A stretch of DNA of 64,000 nucleotides from Strigamia acuminata. Lineage: Eukaryota; Arthropoda; Chilopoda; Geophilomorpha; Linotaeniidae. The DNA is taken from assembly GCA_949358305.1 (NCBI GenBank), contig OX442314.1, forward strand, positions 6,017,087-6,081,086, given 5' to 3'. Made by a program: the position numbers and the translations under genes. The notes under the pieces were generated by a model. The model saw nothing but the letters and a program-made list of their open reading frames with translations. It was not told the DNA's origin and searched no databases. Of this stretch, positions 1 through 11,211 are shown in pieces; the first letter of the stretch is position 1; every line of letters starts with the position of its first letter.

Positions 1-1993
1 ACATGTTTCCCTGACTTTCCTGTTCATGATAGGTGCATGAAATTTTAACAAAACACTCTGGAGGGAAGGTCGTGAATGATCACAGATTAATACCATAAAA
101 GGACATTGTCCTGACTCTAACCATTTCTGAGATATAAAATAATTTTTGCGTGTTTCTTTTTTTAAGTAAAAAATGTGCATCCACTTATGAATTTTTTTAA
201 GTTTTGTGTGCATGCTGAGATAAAATCCAGCTGAATAGTGTCAAAGAGCATACTTTATAGCACACTTTCATATTTTTTAATTGTAAATATTGCTTGCTGC
301 CTGTCTTTGGCAATGCAACAAATCTTTTTTTTCACTTTGGGGTAATCTCACCCCTTAAGCCAAAGTCACCCCACTTTACGGTAACTATTTTGTGATGATT
401 GAACAGACGCGAATGAATAAGCGCGGAATTTTATTCCGCGCTCATTCATTCCTCGCCAGGTATTGTAACTCATTCATCACTGAATGCACCTCTCATTGTT
501 CCAAGTCTGTGAACCACTCATTGTTTGTAGAATTTTGCGTCAGAGGTGCACATCAGCTCAGTACTCACCAACACAGAATTGCTATTTAGAAGCAAGGCAG
601 TGAATCGCAAAAGGCAATCCCTTAATATTGACGAAATTGTCGCAGTTTTCAAATTTTTGACTGAAAATTTTATAACTACGTTTAAAAATACATAATTTTT
701 CATGTTAAAACTCCTTAATGTGCATAGAACAAATATTGCTCACTCGCTCCTGGCGTTTGTGTCTGCAAGAAAGATGTAATCGTATTTCGTTACGAAATAT
801 TATTAATGTTTCTGTTGCAAAACTGTAAAGTATTGATTATTAAAACACCGGAAATATAATTCTTGAATGATTAATGTCCTTTTTAAGTACGAATAAAAAA
901 CATCGTAAAATTCACAAACCTGTTTAAACTTTTATTCCAAAGAAAGCAATAGCATTCAGCTGCCAGTCAGCCGAGCCAAACTATTGTAGCACACAAAACT
1001 GTAGCGTGTTAGGAGCAAACAAATTTAGAATTTGATAGATCGTCTTATTCCAAACTCGAGTCATCAGCCCAAAATCCGAGATCTTGTGTGATCTTGGGTG
1101 CCAAGCAGAGAAGCCAGCCCTAAAGCAACCCCACGCAATTTCTACAGTATACCATACTTGTAGTACCAGGACCATATGGACAAAATGCACAGAAGTAACC
1201 AGGTGTTCGTATGAAATCACTAAATGAGTGGGTTTTTGCAACTGAACAGGCAATAGAGTGTGAGTACCTTTTTTAATTTGCCAATCTTCTAAAGAAATAA
1301 TTTGCACCGTACATGTTTAGCGTTGCACTAAGCTACAACAGTGCTTAGTTTGAATTTTCCTAAGTCGTTTTTATCGTATTTATGTTGAAAAAAGACAGTA
1401 GTTGTATTTAAGGATTTATCAATTTTCTCGCGAAAATAAACAGTGTCTGTTTGGGTCGAAAACAATTTTATTGAGTCTTTTGAGGTGTCCAAATACAAAA
1501 TCAAAGGAACAAAGGCTTATCTCTGATAATTTATGACAAAAATTCCACACTTCCGATTCAGCGTCACCCAATTTCGCCCAAAACTCCCGCTGAATGTTGG
1601 CTTACGTTCTCGCCACCGCCTTGTCCCCCTCGATCTTACACATCCCCACCCTCTCTTAAACGCCAGTTTTTACAGTTATTGCCTCTATTGCCTATGACCT
1701 CCGCCGTTTAAACTGACCCCGGCACCTACATGAATACGGCGTCAATTTGATGCTTTTACGAGATCACTTTTTTGATGCGATACATTGCTTCTGTGACTTA
1801 TCGCAGCCAAGTGAATACTATAATCGTATTCATATTTGCTTGGAAAAATAATCGCACAGGTCTAGCCATACCAGCCGAAATAGTATTCTATTCAAATTGA
1901 TCCACATTGTTTCTAAAATTGCATCTTTAAAAAACTGATGGTATAACACCGTGGTATTGTTTTGGGTAAGGATGCCAGCTGGGCCTGCTTTCC
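1..1993. other. Intergenic DNA without a recognisable gene
   Basis: AT-rich sequence on both strands with only short, low-quality reading frames. None shows a recognisable domain or convincing splice structure. A 40-base hairpin at 411-451 and a C-rich stretch near 1560-1720 are the only local structures noticed. Confidence 0.6.
411..451. repeat. Short near-perfect palindrome (hairpin)
   Basis: The left half (gaatgaataagcgcggaat) is mirrored by attccgcgctcattcattc with one unpaired base and almost no loop. It could be a cruciform, a remnant of a small foldback element, or chance. No function is claimed. Confidence 0.5.
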
Positions 1994-2249
1994 AAAGACA
2001 TAAAAAGACAAAATAGAAAGACATAAATAGAACATGAAGAGTCATAAAAATGACATGAAAAGATGTAAAAAAAAAGATATAAAAGACATAAAAAGATATA
2101 AAAGACATAAAAAGATATAAAAGACATAAAAAGATATGAAAAACATAAAGAGACGTAAAAATGACATGAAAAAACATAAAAAGACGTAAAAATGACATGA
2201 TAAGACATTAAAACGAAATGAAACGACATGAAAAGACAAAATGAGAAGG
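1994..2249. repeat. Degenerate tandem repeat of a 10-base unit, gacataaaaa-like
   Basis: About 250 bases consist of diverged copies of a purine-rich unit (gacataaaaa, gatataaaag, gacatgaaaa). The middle part (about 2075-2135) is the most regular. On the minus strand it gives long phenylalanine-rich open frames that are translation artefacts of the repeat. Confidence 0.85.
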
Positions 2250-3726
2250 AGGTGGGTCTAATTGGATTATGTTGATGAGTAGATATGAGCGGCTTTGAAC
2301 CCGTGTATGATTTGGACGATTGGTGCCGCAATTGTACTTTCTAATTTTGAATTCTACTCTGTCATCGATCGCCGATTCGTCCACAGCATTTTGTTGACAA
2401 GGCTGTTTCATCTAAAAGTCAATGATTTCGATAACACGATACTGTCGCTCATTGACAGCAGACAACAGCTCGGTTGTTTTGGGATTATAATAGTTAAATG
2501 AAAAGTGCTGTGAATTTTTCTACTTGTGTAATGAAAAAATATTAAAAAGACGATTGGAGTAAGCTCAACCATAAAAACTGGAAAGATCATTGAGCTCTTG
2601 GACAGTGTCGACTACAGCATTCCCGTTTTGGGATTAAATGATTAAACTGGCAGTGCTGAAAAGATAGCCGTCTAAATCAGTGATAAAGCTTAGGAGTCTG
2701 TTGCCCATAATCTTTGTCCAAGACCACTTTCGGGGTCGTAGCCACTGCAAGAATTATAGATTTACAAAATTTTAGTCTTGTAAATTTATTTTTTAAAATG
2801 TCTGTTTACAATATTTGTAAATTTACATTAAAGTTAAATGACATTTAAAATTTAACAATTAGATTTACATTGAAATTAGGAAAAAGTTAAATTTAATATT
2901 TCACATTACGACAACTTGTGCATGACGCATGTTTTAACGCATGTCCAAGACACTGTTGTTGTCTTTGTTGGGCCCTAAAGCATTCAGGTTATGACATCTG
3001 ATTAGTGTCAACTAACCAATCTAATCCAAAGCTAAACTATTGTTCTCCTTTTACCAAAGGTGGGGAATCTTTCTTCTGCCAAGGGCCATTTGGATATTTA
3101 CAACATCATTCGCAGGCCACACAAATTTTTCAACTTAAAAATTAGCCGCTTATGTTTGGTCAAACATTTAATTAACTCACCCACTATCGATAACTGGAAC
3201 TGCCTCCGTTTGTTGAGACGTGTGATGTAGGCCGGTATTGATGACGCTGATACTTGCAATTGCTTTTCCAGGTTTGGGTCGGTCAGTTTGGAATTTCGAG
3301 TTCCACCTGTGAGAGCCTCGGCAGAGCCAGACCAAATAATTTTGCAGTCATTGCACGCCTGATAGTGGAGTTGGCCGCTTCAAACATATCTGTGAAAACT
3401 GGCGTTTTACTCCAGTCTAACATTCCCTTTAATGTGTTGTTTTATTCTATAATTTTTGTATTTGATTTCATAACAATTTAATTTGGGTGCACATTCCCTT
3501 TAATGTGTCATTATTATTGTTATTTTGTAAAACTTGATTTAATAATGTTTAATGTTTAATAATTTGATATTTGTTCTTATTAATTCTTATTATAATATTT
3601 TAGTGTCTTTATTTGCTAATTTTTATATTTCTTGATTTGACATTTTGCATTTGCATTTATTATGTTTTTTATTTGTTTATTTACAATTTAGTGTCATTAA
3701 CCTTTTTAATTAGATTGGGTTAGATT
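2250..3726. other. Intergenic DNA, nothing recognised
   Basis: AT-rich, with an especially T/A-biased stretch at 2760-2900 and 3480-3720. No domain-bearing reading frame or structured repeat was recognised. Confidence 0.55.
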
Positions 3727-3882
3727 TGTTGTCACTCAACCTGGCTTCAGCTCCCCTCTTAAGAATGCAGCTGAAGCCAATTAACGGATTAGTGTTGCTC
3801 CAATAGGAGCGTTTCTTGTATATAGTTTTTGTGAGACAATAAACTTGACCCCAGTGAACATACAAATTTCATGGTGACAACA
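3727..3882 (+). mobile_element. Possible solo LTR (Copia-like), 156 bp
   Basis: The segment starts TGTTGTCAC and ends with its exact reverse complement GTGACAACA, the TG...CA form of LTR ends. It contains a TATA-like tatatag (about 3820) and an AATAAA (about 3839). Other Copia LTRs in this window also start TGTTG and end ACA. The flanking pentamers (agatt and agcat) are not identical, so a target site duplication is not proved. An alternative is an unrelated inverted-end repeat. Confidence 0.4.
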
Positions 3883-4283
3883 AGCATCCATTTTATTTCA
3901 ACCAACATCACAATTTACAAAGAAACCAGAGACTTAAGATTATACAAAAAGAAGTTTGGATTCAACAATATCATTATTAAATTTAGCACCAAGTCGATTA
4001 CATCTCTTCGGTTACACTCTTTCCCCACACCAACACTCCAACTTCTCCATAACCAAAATGAAATAGTGTCTTGAAGTCATAATTAGCCATTAGCAAACAC
4101 TTTTTGTTCAAGCTGTATACTTAAACTGGAAAATTGAACTCTGTGTATGTCAATTTATGCAGACGTTAGTTGATTTTCTTGACATATTTAAAAATTGGCA
4201 CCATTTTGTTTTTCAGTTTGGCCGTCCCTCTGCATGTTTGCTCAAGCAAACAAACACTTTGATCAAACTCATTCAGTATCTCT
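3883..4283. other. 5' flank of channel gene A
   Basis: About 400 AT-rich bases directly before the start codon of gene A. It must hold at least part of the 5' UTR, but no core promoter motif stood out. Confidence 0.4.
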
Positions 4284-7200
4284 ATGAGCTTGGAAGGTAC
4301 CAAAATAATGGAAAATAATAATTTGATGTGGAGATACAGAAAAGGGAAAAGACAACTCCGTCTGACAATTCACCGATTAATGAAGGATGATGCCACCAAA
4401 CCCAACTGCGATATAATTGGATTGGAAGATTTCGTCAACAGTAGGAAACGTTGGAGGAGCAAACATCGCATCCTTTGGCTGCTTTTATTCTCATTTTGCA
4501 TGTGCATGCTCACATATCAGACATACGACAGAATAATGCATTACTTCAGTTATCCTACAGCTGTCGACGTGACGACTAGATCAGAAAATGTTACTTTACC
4601 AGACTTAATGGTCTATAGTACAGACACAAAGAAAATGAATAGGCTTTGGGAAGAAACTCCTACAGCAAATAAACGAACATCAGAATCCATTTCATGCGAT
4701 AAGATGCTTGAAGAGCTAATGAGAATTAAAAACCCAACTTACGATATGGATACACTTTGGAAAGCAACTAACAATACTGATGACATCGACAGTATAAAAA
4801 TGAAAGTAAAAATTAAAATAAAATAAAACAATACAGAAATCCAGTTAAAAATCACAATTTAAACTACATTTGCATAGGGATATTCAAATACTACTGTTTT
4901 CCAGACGGAAACTGACAGTGCATTAGGAATATGCTCAACATTTCGATTTGGTAACTACAAACAAGCATTTATCACTACTTTCATGGTTACACTAATATTA
5001 TTCATTGACATAGCTGAAGCTTTTAGCAAATCATTTGTCGGAAAGTTACTGACAGTGAATTTAAATAAGAATTACGACTCGATGTGCCTTGAGCCTCATT
5101 ATCTGGTAACTTAATTAAATCACAATAGCAATTGCTGCATTAATTTTCCTCTTTGCCCTTAGGTTTATCTGACATTCAATAATATTGGAAATCACATTTT
5201 TCTATCAATGATGTATCCTGGTTCAACAACTAAAATAAATTTTAGTTGTAACAAAGTAAAGTTTTACCTAAAAACTTGAAATTCCTGGGCAACACCTTTT
5301 AATGTTTTCATTTGTAGTTCATATTGCAAAATTCACCAATCAGTTCATGCTCTAACGAAGACGAATACAGAGAATGCTATCGGAATTGCTTACTTAACGA
5401 ATTTAAGAAACTAAAATGCAGGTAAGAACATGTGGTGAAAATGCTTCTTGTTTGGTATCACAATTAAACAGCTAATTAAATATATTCTATACAAGATTTC
5501 CATTCATGAAGTTAGATTTGCCACTTTGTCAATTAGCACATGATTCAAAAAAGATGTATTCTCGTGTTACGTACTTGGTTAGATATAAAGAACCAATTAC
5601 TGATTGCCAATGTCGACGTCCTTGTCAACATATAACTTTTACACCATATATTGATTTAGGCAAAGCTAATAATGATAAAATGACGAGTTTAACATTAGCA
5701 ATAACTAATGAGAAGGTCACTGTTTATGAAGAACGGTACACTTATGACGTTATTGCCTTACTATCAGATTTAGGAGGCAATCTGGGCCTGTTTATTGGAC
5801 TATCCGTAATCTCATTACCTGACATCATTTGGTATTCATATTATGTTGCATCAAACATTCGCCGAAAAAGATCCGTCAACAAGATGAGGCGTCTGTATGA
5901 AATGTGCAAAAAAATAATTGATGAGACTGAGAAGCCAACCAAAATACATCCAATCTTAGAAAAGTTGAAGATAATATTCGTATTAGTTGTTGCAGGATTT
6001 ACTTTGTATTGCCTGCACATTCGTGTCAATTACTACCTCGATGAACCGGGCACAACAATCGTTCGAATAAGTCAACGACGCTACACCGAATTTCCTTCTG
6101 TCACAGTTTGTGGAGAAGAATTCAATGAAGAAATGCACGAAGCCCGATTACACTTACTTAAACAACCCAATAAAACTTGTGACAACATATCACCCTGGCA
6201 ATTGTTCAACAGCAAATTGTCATTGCAAAACATCTGGGAATCGCTTAATATTGACAAAATGATTGCTGTTAGCCCTGTTGGGACTGGGAAAGATGTAACT
6301 ACATTCAATCATATTCCTCAAACAAAAACCAAACAATACAAGTTTTATGTTTACAGGTACCAACAACTAATCTTATTTCACTTCCATTTGGTAATTGTTC
6401 ACAAATTAGAAATGGTAAATTATAAAATTGGTTTCTGATTTTAGTTACCGGTAATTGATGGTTGTATTTAAATTCTACTTTTGAATTCTGGAATGTTTAA
6501 TGTTTCTTTTTTTTCCTGATTTATTTAACTGTAAAAATTGATTTCCTGCAGACGAGTTGGAAAATTAATTCTGGCTTTACCGCTGTCTTACAGATAAAAC
6601 AAGCACAAAGACCACTAAGCTAAACATGCACTTTCTTAGATATCTACATCCTCTAGAAGCTTGTGATCCCCAGCTTAAGGTGTGTAAAAAAACATTTTCA
6701 CTCGAAATCACCTGTAATTTTGCAACCAAACTGGAATGTGTTTAATTGACAGTCCCGGTGTCTTTTTAAGCAACATTTTTAAATAAGATGCCGAGAAAGT
6801 CTAATTATTCGAGCACAAAGCCACAAAAAAAGTTCTTAGGATAATCCTAAGCTGAAATAGTAATAAAAATGGTTCGTGTTTTGTTCGGGCACACATTGCT
6901 AATTGTGAATAGAAAAATAGAAAAAATAGTTTTTGTGCACATAACTAACAGTTTTAATTGTTAATATAAATATTTTGGATTATAATAACACGCAGCTAAT
7001 CATAAATAATCGGGAAGAGGAAGTTAACATTTTGGCACCATTGACCATAAACTATGGGTGTGTCAACGACGTAGTACTTCGAGACGTTCAGGTAGAAAAT
7101 GAAATAAATTTATAAATGCTGATATTAAGATTCCTTTTACGAAATAGATCATACGAAGAAATACAAAGCACAATCCGTGTGAAGCGGACAAAAGTGCTTA

Positions 7201-7924
7201 TCTCAAGTGTAAAAGTGCTTGCTGGCTTAACAATGTATTTCGAGGTGTTAAATGCAGGTAAAGTTCACATTTCTTTTCATACATTAGCTCCAATTTTATC
7301 ACATCTATTTTCATTTTCGCCGTTTTAAACGTCGACTGGGCAGCTAATCCGCGGTCAGTTTTCGGTTGGCAATGGATTATTGCACAAGCATTAACCACCC
7401 ACAAACTTGCAAGCTTGTTTTGACATGATAGCGATTAAAGATTCATTTGCTGCATCACCAGATTGAATCTGATCGAAAAACACCTAACCCTTTTCAGCAG
7501 ATAAACTGCCACCATTTGCATCTTTGACCAATCTCCTCTTTGTTTCAGATTACCATACATGGGAAAACCTAATTTTCCAGTTTGTAACACTACAAGTGCC
7601 GTAACTACGGCTCATTTCACGTATTTAAGCAACCTTGGCTCGAATCAAAAACAATGCAAATGCAAACAACCTTGCAAAAATATTTTTTACAAATTTATTT
7701 TTCGGGAGAATAAATTGCCAAAAAATAAAGGCCTACTAATAATATTCCAATTTGCTGATAGCTCTGTCGAGATTGTAGAAGAGAAACGGGCATATCCAAT
7801 ATCTCAATTCTTAAGCGATTTCGGTAGCATTGTAGGACTGGGCTTGGGAATGTCACTTCTCTCTTTGTACAATTGGATTTTAAAAACTTACAATTCGTTT
7901 CAGAAACAAAATGTGAGCTGTTGA
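4284..7924 (+). CDS. Tandem (two-subunit) DEG/ENaC-family sodium channel, gene A, 11 exons
   Basis: Predicted exons: 4284-4805, 4878-4950, 5020-5105, 5163-5255, 5318-5421, 5496-6294, 6357-6390, 6594-6679, 6996-7091, 7148-7257, 7549-7924. All join in frame with GT/AG sites and give 792 aa. Unit 1 has TM1 near residues 62-79, a cysteine-bearing extracellular loop including CQCRRPC (about 331-336), and TM2 near 380-411 with the GLFIGLS filter motif (GLS 394-396). After an intracellular linker, unit 2 starts with TM1 (about 449-467), continues with FPSVTVC and CKCKQPC, and ends with TM2 (about 755-778, GLGLGMS). Both units repeat the same intron positions and phases (73/34, 86/86, 93/96, 104/110 nt), showing an old tandem duplication. 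The family forms trimeric, amiloride-sensitive-type cation channels in the plasma membrane; a fused pair is unusual. Each unit is about 400 aa, short for the family. Exons 7 and 8 were placed by comparison with unit 1 and are the least certain. Confidence 0.85.
5496..6294 (+). other. Fusion exon joining TM2 of channel unit 1 to TM1 of unit 2
   Basis: This single 799-nt exon encodes the end of unit 1 (cysteine cluster, last beta strand, TM2), a charged linker of about 40 residues, and then TM1 and the first extracellular segment of unit 2 (FPSVTVCGEEFN). There is no stop, start or intron between the two, so the fusion is exonic and not a gene-model artefact. Gene B has the equivalent exon (51844-51158) with the same junction, so the fusion predates the A/B duplication. 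Confidence 0.9.
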
Positions 7925-7944
7925 TTTACTCTCTAATGAGTGTA

Positions 7945-7950
7945 AATAAA
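7945..7950 (+). promoter_or_regulatory. Poly(A) signal AATAAA of gene A
   Basis: AATAAA lies 21 bases after the TGA of gene A. The same hexamer is found at the same place after gene C (62960-62955, minus strand). Confidence 0.65.
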
Positions 7951-8014
7951 ATATTACTAATATTAGCTAAGCACATGTAAAAATTATAATTACCGTAGAT
8001 CAAAAAATAAATCT

Positions 8015-8790
8015 ATCATGACGACACTTGTTAGTTCAACATGCACCAGCAAAATGATTATTGTCAAAGTCAGAGTCTGTCTCCAGTCTGTCGCCCAGTC
8101 CGATTTTTTGTGTCCTTCTAACTCCATACGAACTTTATACATCGTATTTAAAAATGAATTAAAAGCACATGGTTGAGACGTCATATATTCGTTTGAATGC
8201 ACACAAAACTAATTCTATTTCTGTTCCCAATTTTAGATTTAGTTGGGTAACTTGTGTAAGTTTGTACTTTTACCTATCGATGTAACTCATTTCAAATTAT
8301 TGAGCAAAAATGGTTGTTATGACTAAATTAGAATGCACACAGCAGAGAATATACACAATAAAAGCAAGTTAAGTACTAATCGAAACACACTTTTCACATG
8401 TGGCAACTCACTTTCCTAGTGCAGTTTCTAAAATGTTTTAGTGTTGTAACCTACTGGTGTATCTATCATATTTCACATTAATAAAACAATTTATAATGTA
8501 CTCAAATAATAGAAAAATAAAATAAAACTTAGAAATTTATATCCAGGCCCATTAATCCACGTTTATTTTCATCTATTTTTGCTTTCGAATTTTTTTCTCG
8601 ACGTCATCCCTACCTTATTTCTTGTCACAATTTTTAACCAACACGCATTGTTAGTTTAACATGCACGAGCAAGAATCATTATTCTAAAATTCAGGGCTGG
8701 TTCCATGTCTATCAGCGCACTAAGTAGTTTATAAATCGTATTTATAAGTGGTGGATTAAAGCCACGTGTTTTGTAACAAATAAAATTTAA
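8015..8790. repeat. Diverged direct repeat downstream of gene A
   Basis: Two blocks, about 8015-8180 and 8640-8790, resemble each other: both have ttgttagttyaacatgca near the start and cgtatttaaaa or cgtatttataa near the end. The same pair is found in arm 2 (about 62740-62890 and 62100-62265). One block also has a relative downstream of gene B (about 30205-30260). The role is unknown. Confidence 0.55.
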
Positions 8791-9390
8791 TTCATAACAT
8801 TATGAACATCAATAAGTTCATTCTGTGCCAAGAAATCACTCACCGTTGACGGTTCGAATGTCAGATGCCTCCTCGTCGTGTTTCTGTCCTCGTTTGCCGA
8901 ATCGCGTCGCTCGTGAGCGACTGCTTTCCGCTTCTCGTCTGTTGAATTTGATGAGATAAAAAAAAAGTCGAATAGTTTACTTTTATGCCAGGGAATCGAT
9001 TGGCTCCAGTATTAAGACGATCTAAAGTCACCCTAGCTAGTTGTGAGCGATGTTTCATCCGCTAAGATGATGCGTTTGTTTTTAGTTTGGCGGCCATTTG
9101 TGTTTCTGCAGTTCGATTATGTCATTTCTGTAATTAGAAATCAATAAACGTTTGTTTAAATGGTAATGAAATATTGCCTTGTTTTTTTTAAATAATATTT
9201 TACAATTTTTATATTTGAATTTTATAATTAAATTGGTCTTTTTTCCGATGTATTTTAAGGCAGTTTTGGGGACCGGGCACTGTGATTGGCCGAAATGATC
9301 GCGTGGGCTCCCGATTGTGACGAACAGGTTCTGGGTTGCTCTTTTGACAATGTTTTCATTTTATACGGATTGTCTGCCCCAGAAAAGTTT

Positions 9391-9991
9391 TGTATGTGTG
9401 TATATTGTTTTGTACCTAATTTACGAGTATTTAAAAATTGATGTTTTAAGCTCATTGTGGAATTTTCTATGTTTATGGAAGAAATTCAAATTTTTGATGA
9501 CAATTTTAACAGTTGATGATTGTAGGTAACAATTTTAACAATCGATGGCGCTGTAAAATTTTCTCTCAACAACGAGGATAATGTGATATGGCATCTGGCG
9601 AAATGGCTTTGTTAAAACGTTCAACGGGTGGATCCAGTGTATGTGGTAAGACCTTTGTTGAAATACATCACAGTCATGGCACTTACTTGTGCTTAAACCA
9701 CAGATTAACTGATAATTTAAGGTGAAAAAGGAGAGGAAGGATTTTAATTTATTTGCGCCAGATGAGCAGATGACACGATATCATTGACAGTTCAGCTATC
9801 CGCGCATGCCTGAACTATGAGCCGCTTTGTGACTTCGGATATACGAGTATTGTTCTTCATTTGAGGCTCCATGCGTGTTGAGAGATATGAACGTATTACC
9901 ATATTATTAAAATTATTTTTTGTTCTTTCACCAGGCCAAGAGACTATTCACTCGATACATTTCTGGCACACCAGCAGAAGGGATTTGCATA
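9391..9991. other. Unique DNA between the duplication arm and Gypsy-1
   Basis: No gene recognised. This is the first sequence inside the inverted duplication that is not shared with arm 2. Confidence 0.5.
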
Positions 9992-10254
9992 TACCGTATT
10001 TTACCGAATAAGAGTCGCCCTCGAATTGTAGCCGCCCTTGAATAAGAGCCGCGACTAAGAGAGGCAACTTGAAATAAGAGCCGCCCTCGAATAGTAGCCG
10101 CGGCTTATGTTACGTTCAATGAACGTAACATTGACATTGGCCACTATTTGAAATAAAAGCCGCCCCCGAATTGGAGCCGCCCCCGATTTGGAGCCGCGGC
10201 TCAAAGTGCCCGTTTTGAATAAGAGCCGCGGCTCTTATTTGGTAAAATACGGTA
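9992..10254. mobile_element. MITE with long terminal inverted repeats (TA target)
   Basis: The left end ccgtattttaccgaataaga is mirrored at the right by the complementary ctcttatttggtaaaatacgg, each bordered by TA. The 263-bp interior is filled with short repeats of the type aataagagccgcc. No coding capacity. TA duplication suggests mobilisation by a Tc1/mariner-type transposase, which is inference. A degenerate relative lies at 31820-31912. Confidence 0.75.
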
Positions 10255-10297
10255 ATCACTTTACACGTTTTGTATGACACATTGAATGTTTACAACT

Positions 10298-11117
10298 TGT
10301 GGTGACCCAGTTGGATAGGTGTCCCCCCAGGGCGGATACTAGTCCTCTGAGTCACTATGATTGAAGAGTCGTTCCCCCCGAGTTGGCTCCACCTCCCCAT
10401 GGCAGGTGTGTGCCCCGAGGGGGAGGAAGCGGCTGGTGGTCAGCCCCCATTGGTTGACCGCCGGCCCTTCACCCCACTGCATAAAAGGCTGTGTTTCCCG
10501 CCTAAAGTCAGAACTTACACAAACGACACCAAGAACACAGCAACTACCTCACCGTCAGGCCAACTTCAACTACAAGTTAGGATTGATCGAGGATCACTGA
10601 GTAAAGTGCAAACTGTAACTCTCACGAAGTCACTTGCGAGCTATTCCTGCGAAAGCACGAGAATAGCCCTTGTGAAATCACCCAGAATAATCGCCCAGAC
10701 GATTATTCGCCGAAGTAAGTGTCCGAGTGCTTTGTAGGGAACCCCAAAGTTCCTAGACGAGGCCTCTGCGACGCTAAACCAAACCCTAAACAACAGGCAC
10801 GGATAGAAGACTCGAAAGAGCATTCCACCGCGTCCGTGAAGACGAATCCGTGACGAATTAACGACAACTCGAGACGCCGCCTTTGTTCCGCCGACCACGC
10901 GGAATCGACGACGCCATCTTGAGAAATCCTTTGTTCGACGCTGACCACGTCGACTCTAGAATTATTACTGAGTGTATTTTAAAGGCATAAAGCCTGGTGA
11001 ATAAATTACCTGTTTATTTACATACATTTGGTATTCATTTGGGTATTTGCATAATTGATCACAGGTAAAGTATTATACGTTAGCGCCATTTAAACCTATA
11101 CGAAGTAGGACGCGACA
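10298..11117 (+). repeat. Gypsy-1 5' LTR
   Basis: 820 bp, ends TG...CA. A TATA-like cataaaagg at about 10480 and AATAAA at 10999-11004 suggest that R begins near 10510 and ends near 11020. A good splice-donor match, gaagtaagt, sits at 10713-10720 within the predicted transcribed part. An ATG frame at 10357-10737 lies mostly upstream of the predicted start site and is truncated in the 3' LTR, so I do not call it a gene. Confidence 0.93.
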
Positions 11118-11119
11118 CG

Positions 11120-11137
11120 TGGGGGCCTGTCCGGGAT
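11120..11137 (+). promoter_or_regulatory. Gypsy-1 primer binding site
   Basis: TGGGGGCCTGTCCGGGAT starts two bases after the LTR. It resembles the proline-tRNA type site of gammaretroviruses with two differences (from memory). Gypsy-2 shares its first 12 bases. Confidence 0.7.
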
Positions 11138-11211
11138 TTAGAAATAAATCTCAAATCTGAACTTGTGATCTCTCAATAAGATAACCCAAATCGTAGAATT
11201 ACCGAAAGAAA

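Larger units (their letters stand above)
6887..9390 (+). repeat. Arm 1 of a large inverted duplication
   Basis: From about 6887 this segment is collinear with the reverse complement of 61352-64000. It includes exons 9-11 of gene A and about 1.4 kb of downstream DNA. Shared landmarks are the 110-nt exon, the AATAAA, the block around 8861-9058 and the segment 9260-9380, after which similarity stops. The outer end is set only by the window edge, because arm 2 runs off at 64000. The arms differ by substitutions and small indels, so they are not a recent exact copy. Confidence 0.85.

Noticed and set aside
1830-2331. Minus-strand open frames rich in phenylalanine, looking like a membrane protein
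   Set aside because: They are translations of the gacataaaaa tandem repeat in several frames; no unique sequence or start context.
4951-5019. Reading gene A straight through the second intron
   Set aside because: The frame is open in gene A, but gene B has a stop at the same place, and splicing gives matching 73- and 86-nt exons in both genes.
8861-9058. 65-aa frame on the minus strand, also present as 64 aa at 61683-61877 (plus) in the other duplication arm
   Set aside because: The two copies fall out of frame with each other after about 35 residues, so protein-level conservation is lacking. Shared DNA from the duplication explains the similarity.
10357-10737. 126-aa ATG frame in the Gypsy-1 5' LTR
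   Set aside because: The ATG lies upstream of the probable start of transcription, and the 3' LTR copy is cut by a stop. No domain or membrane segment.
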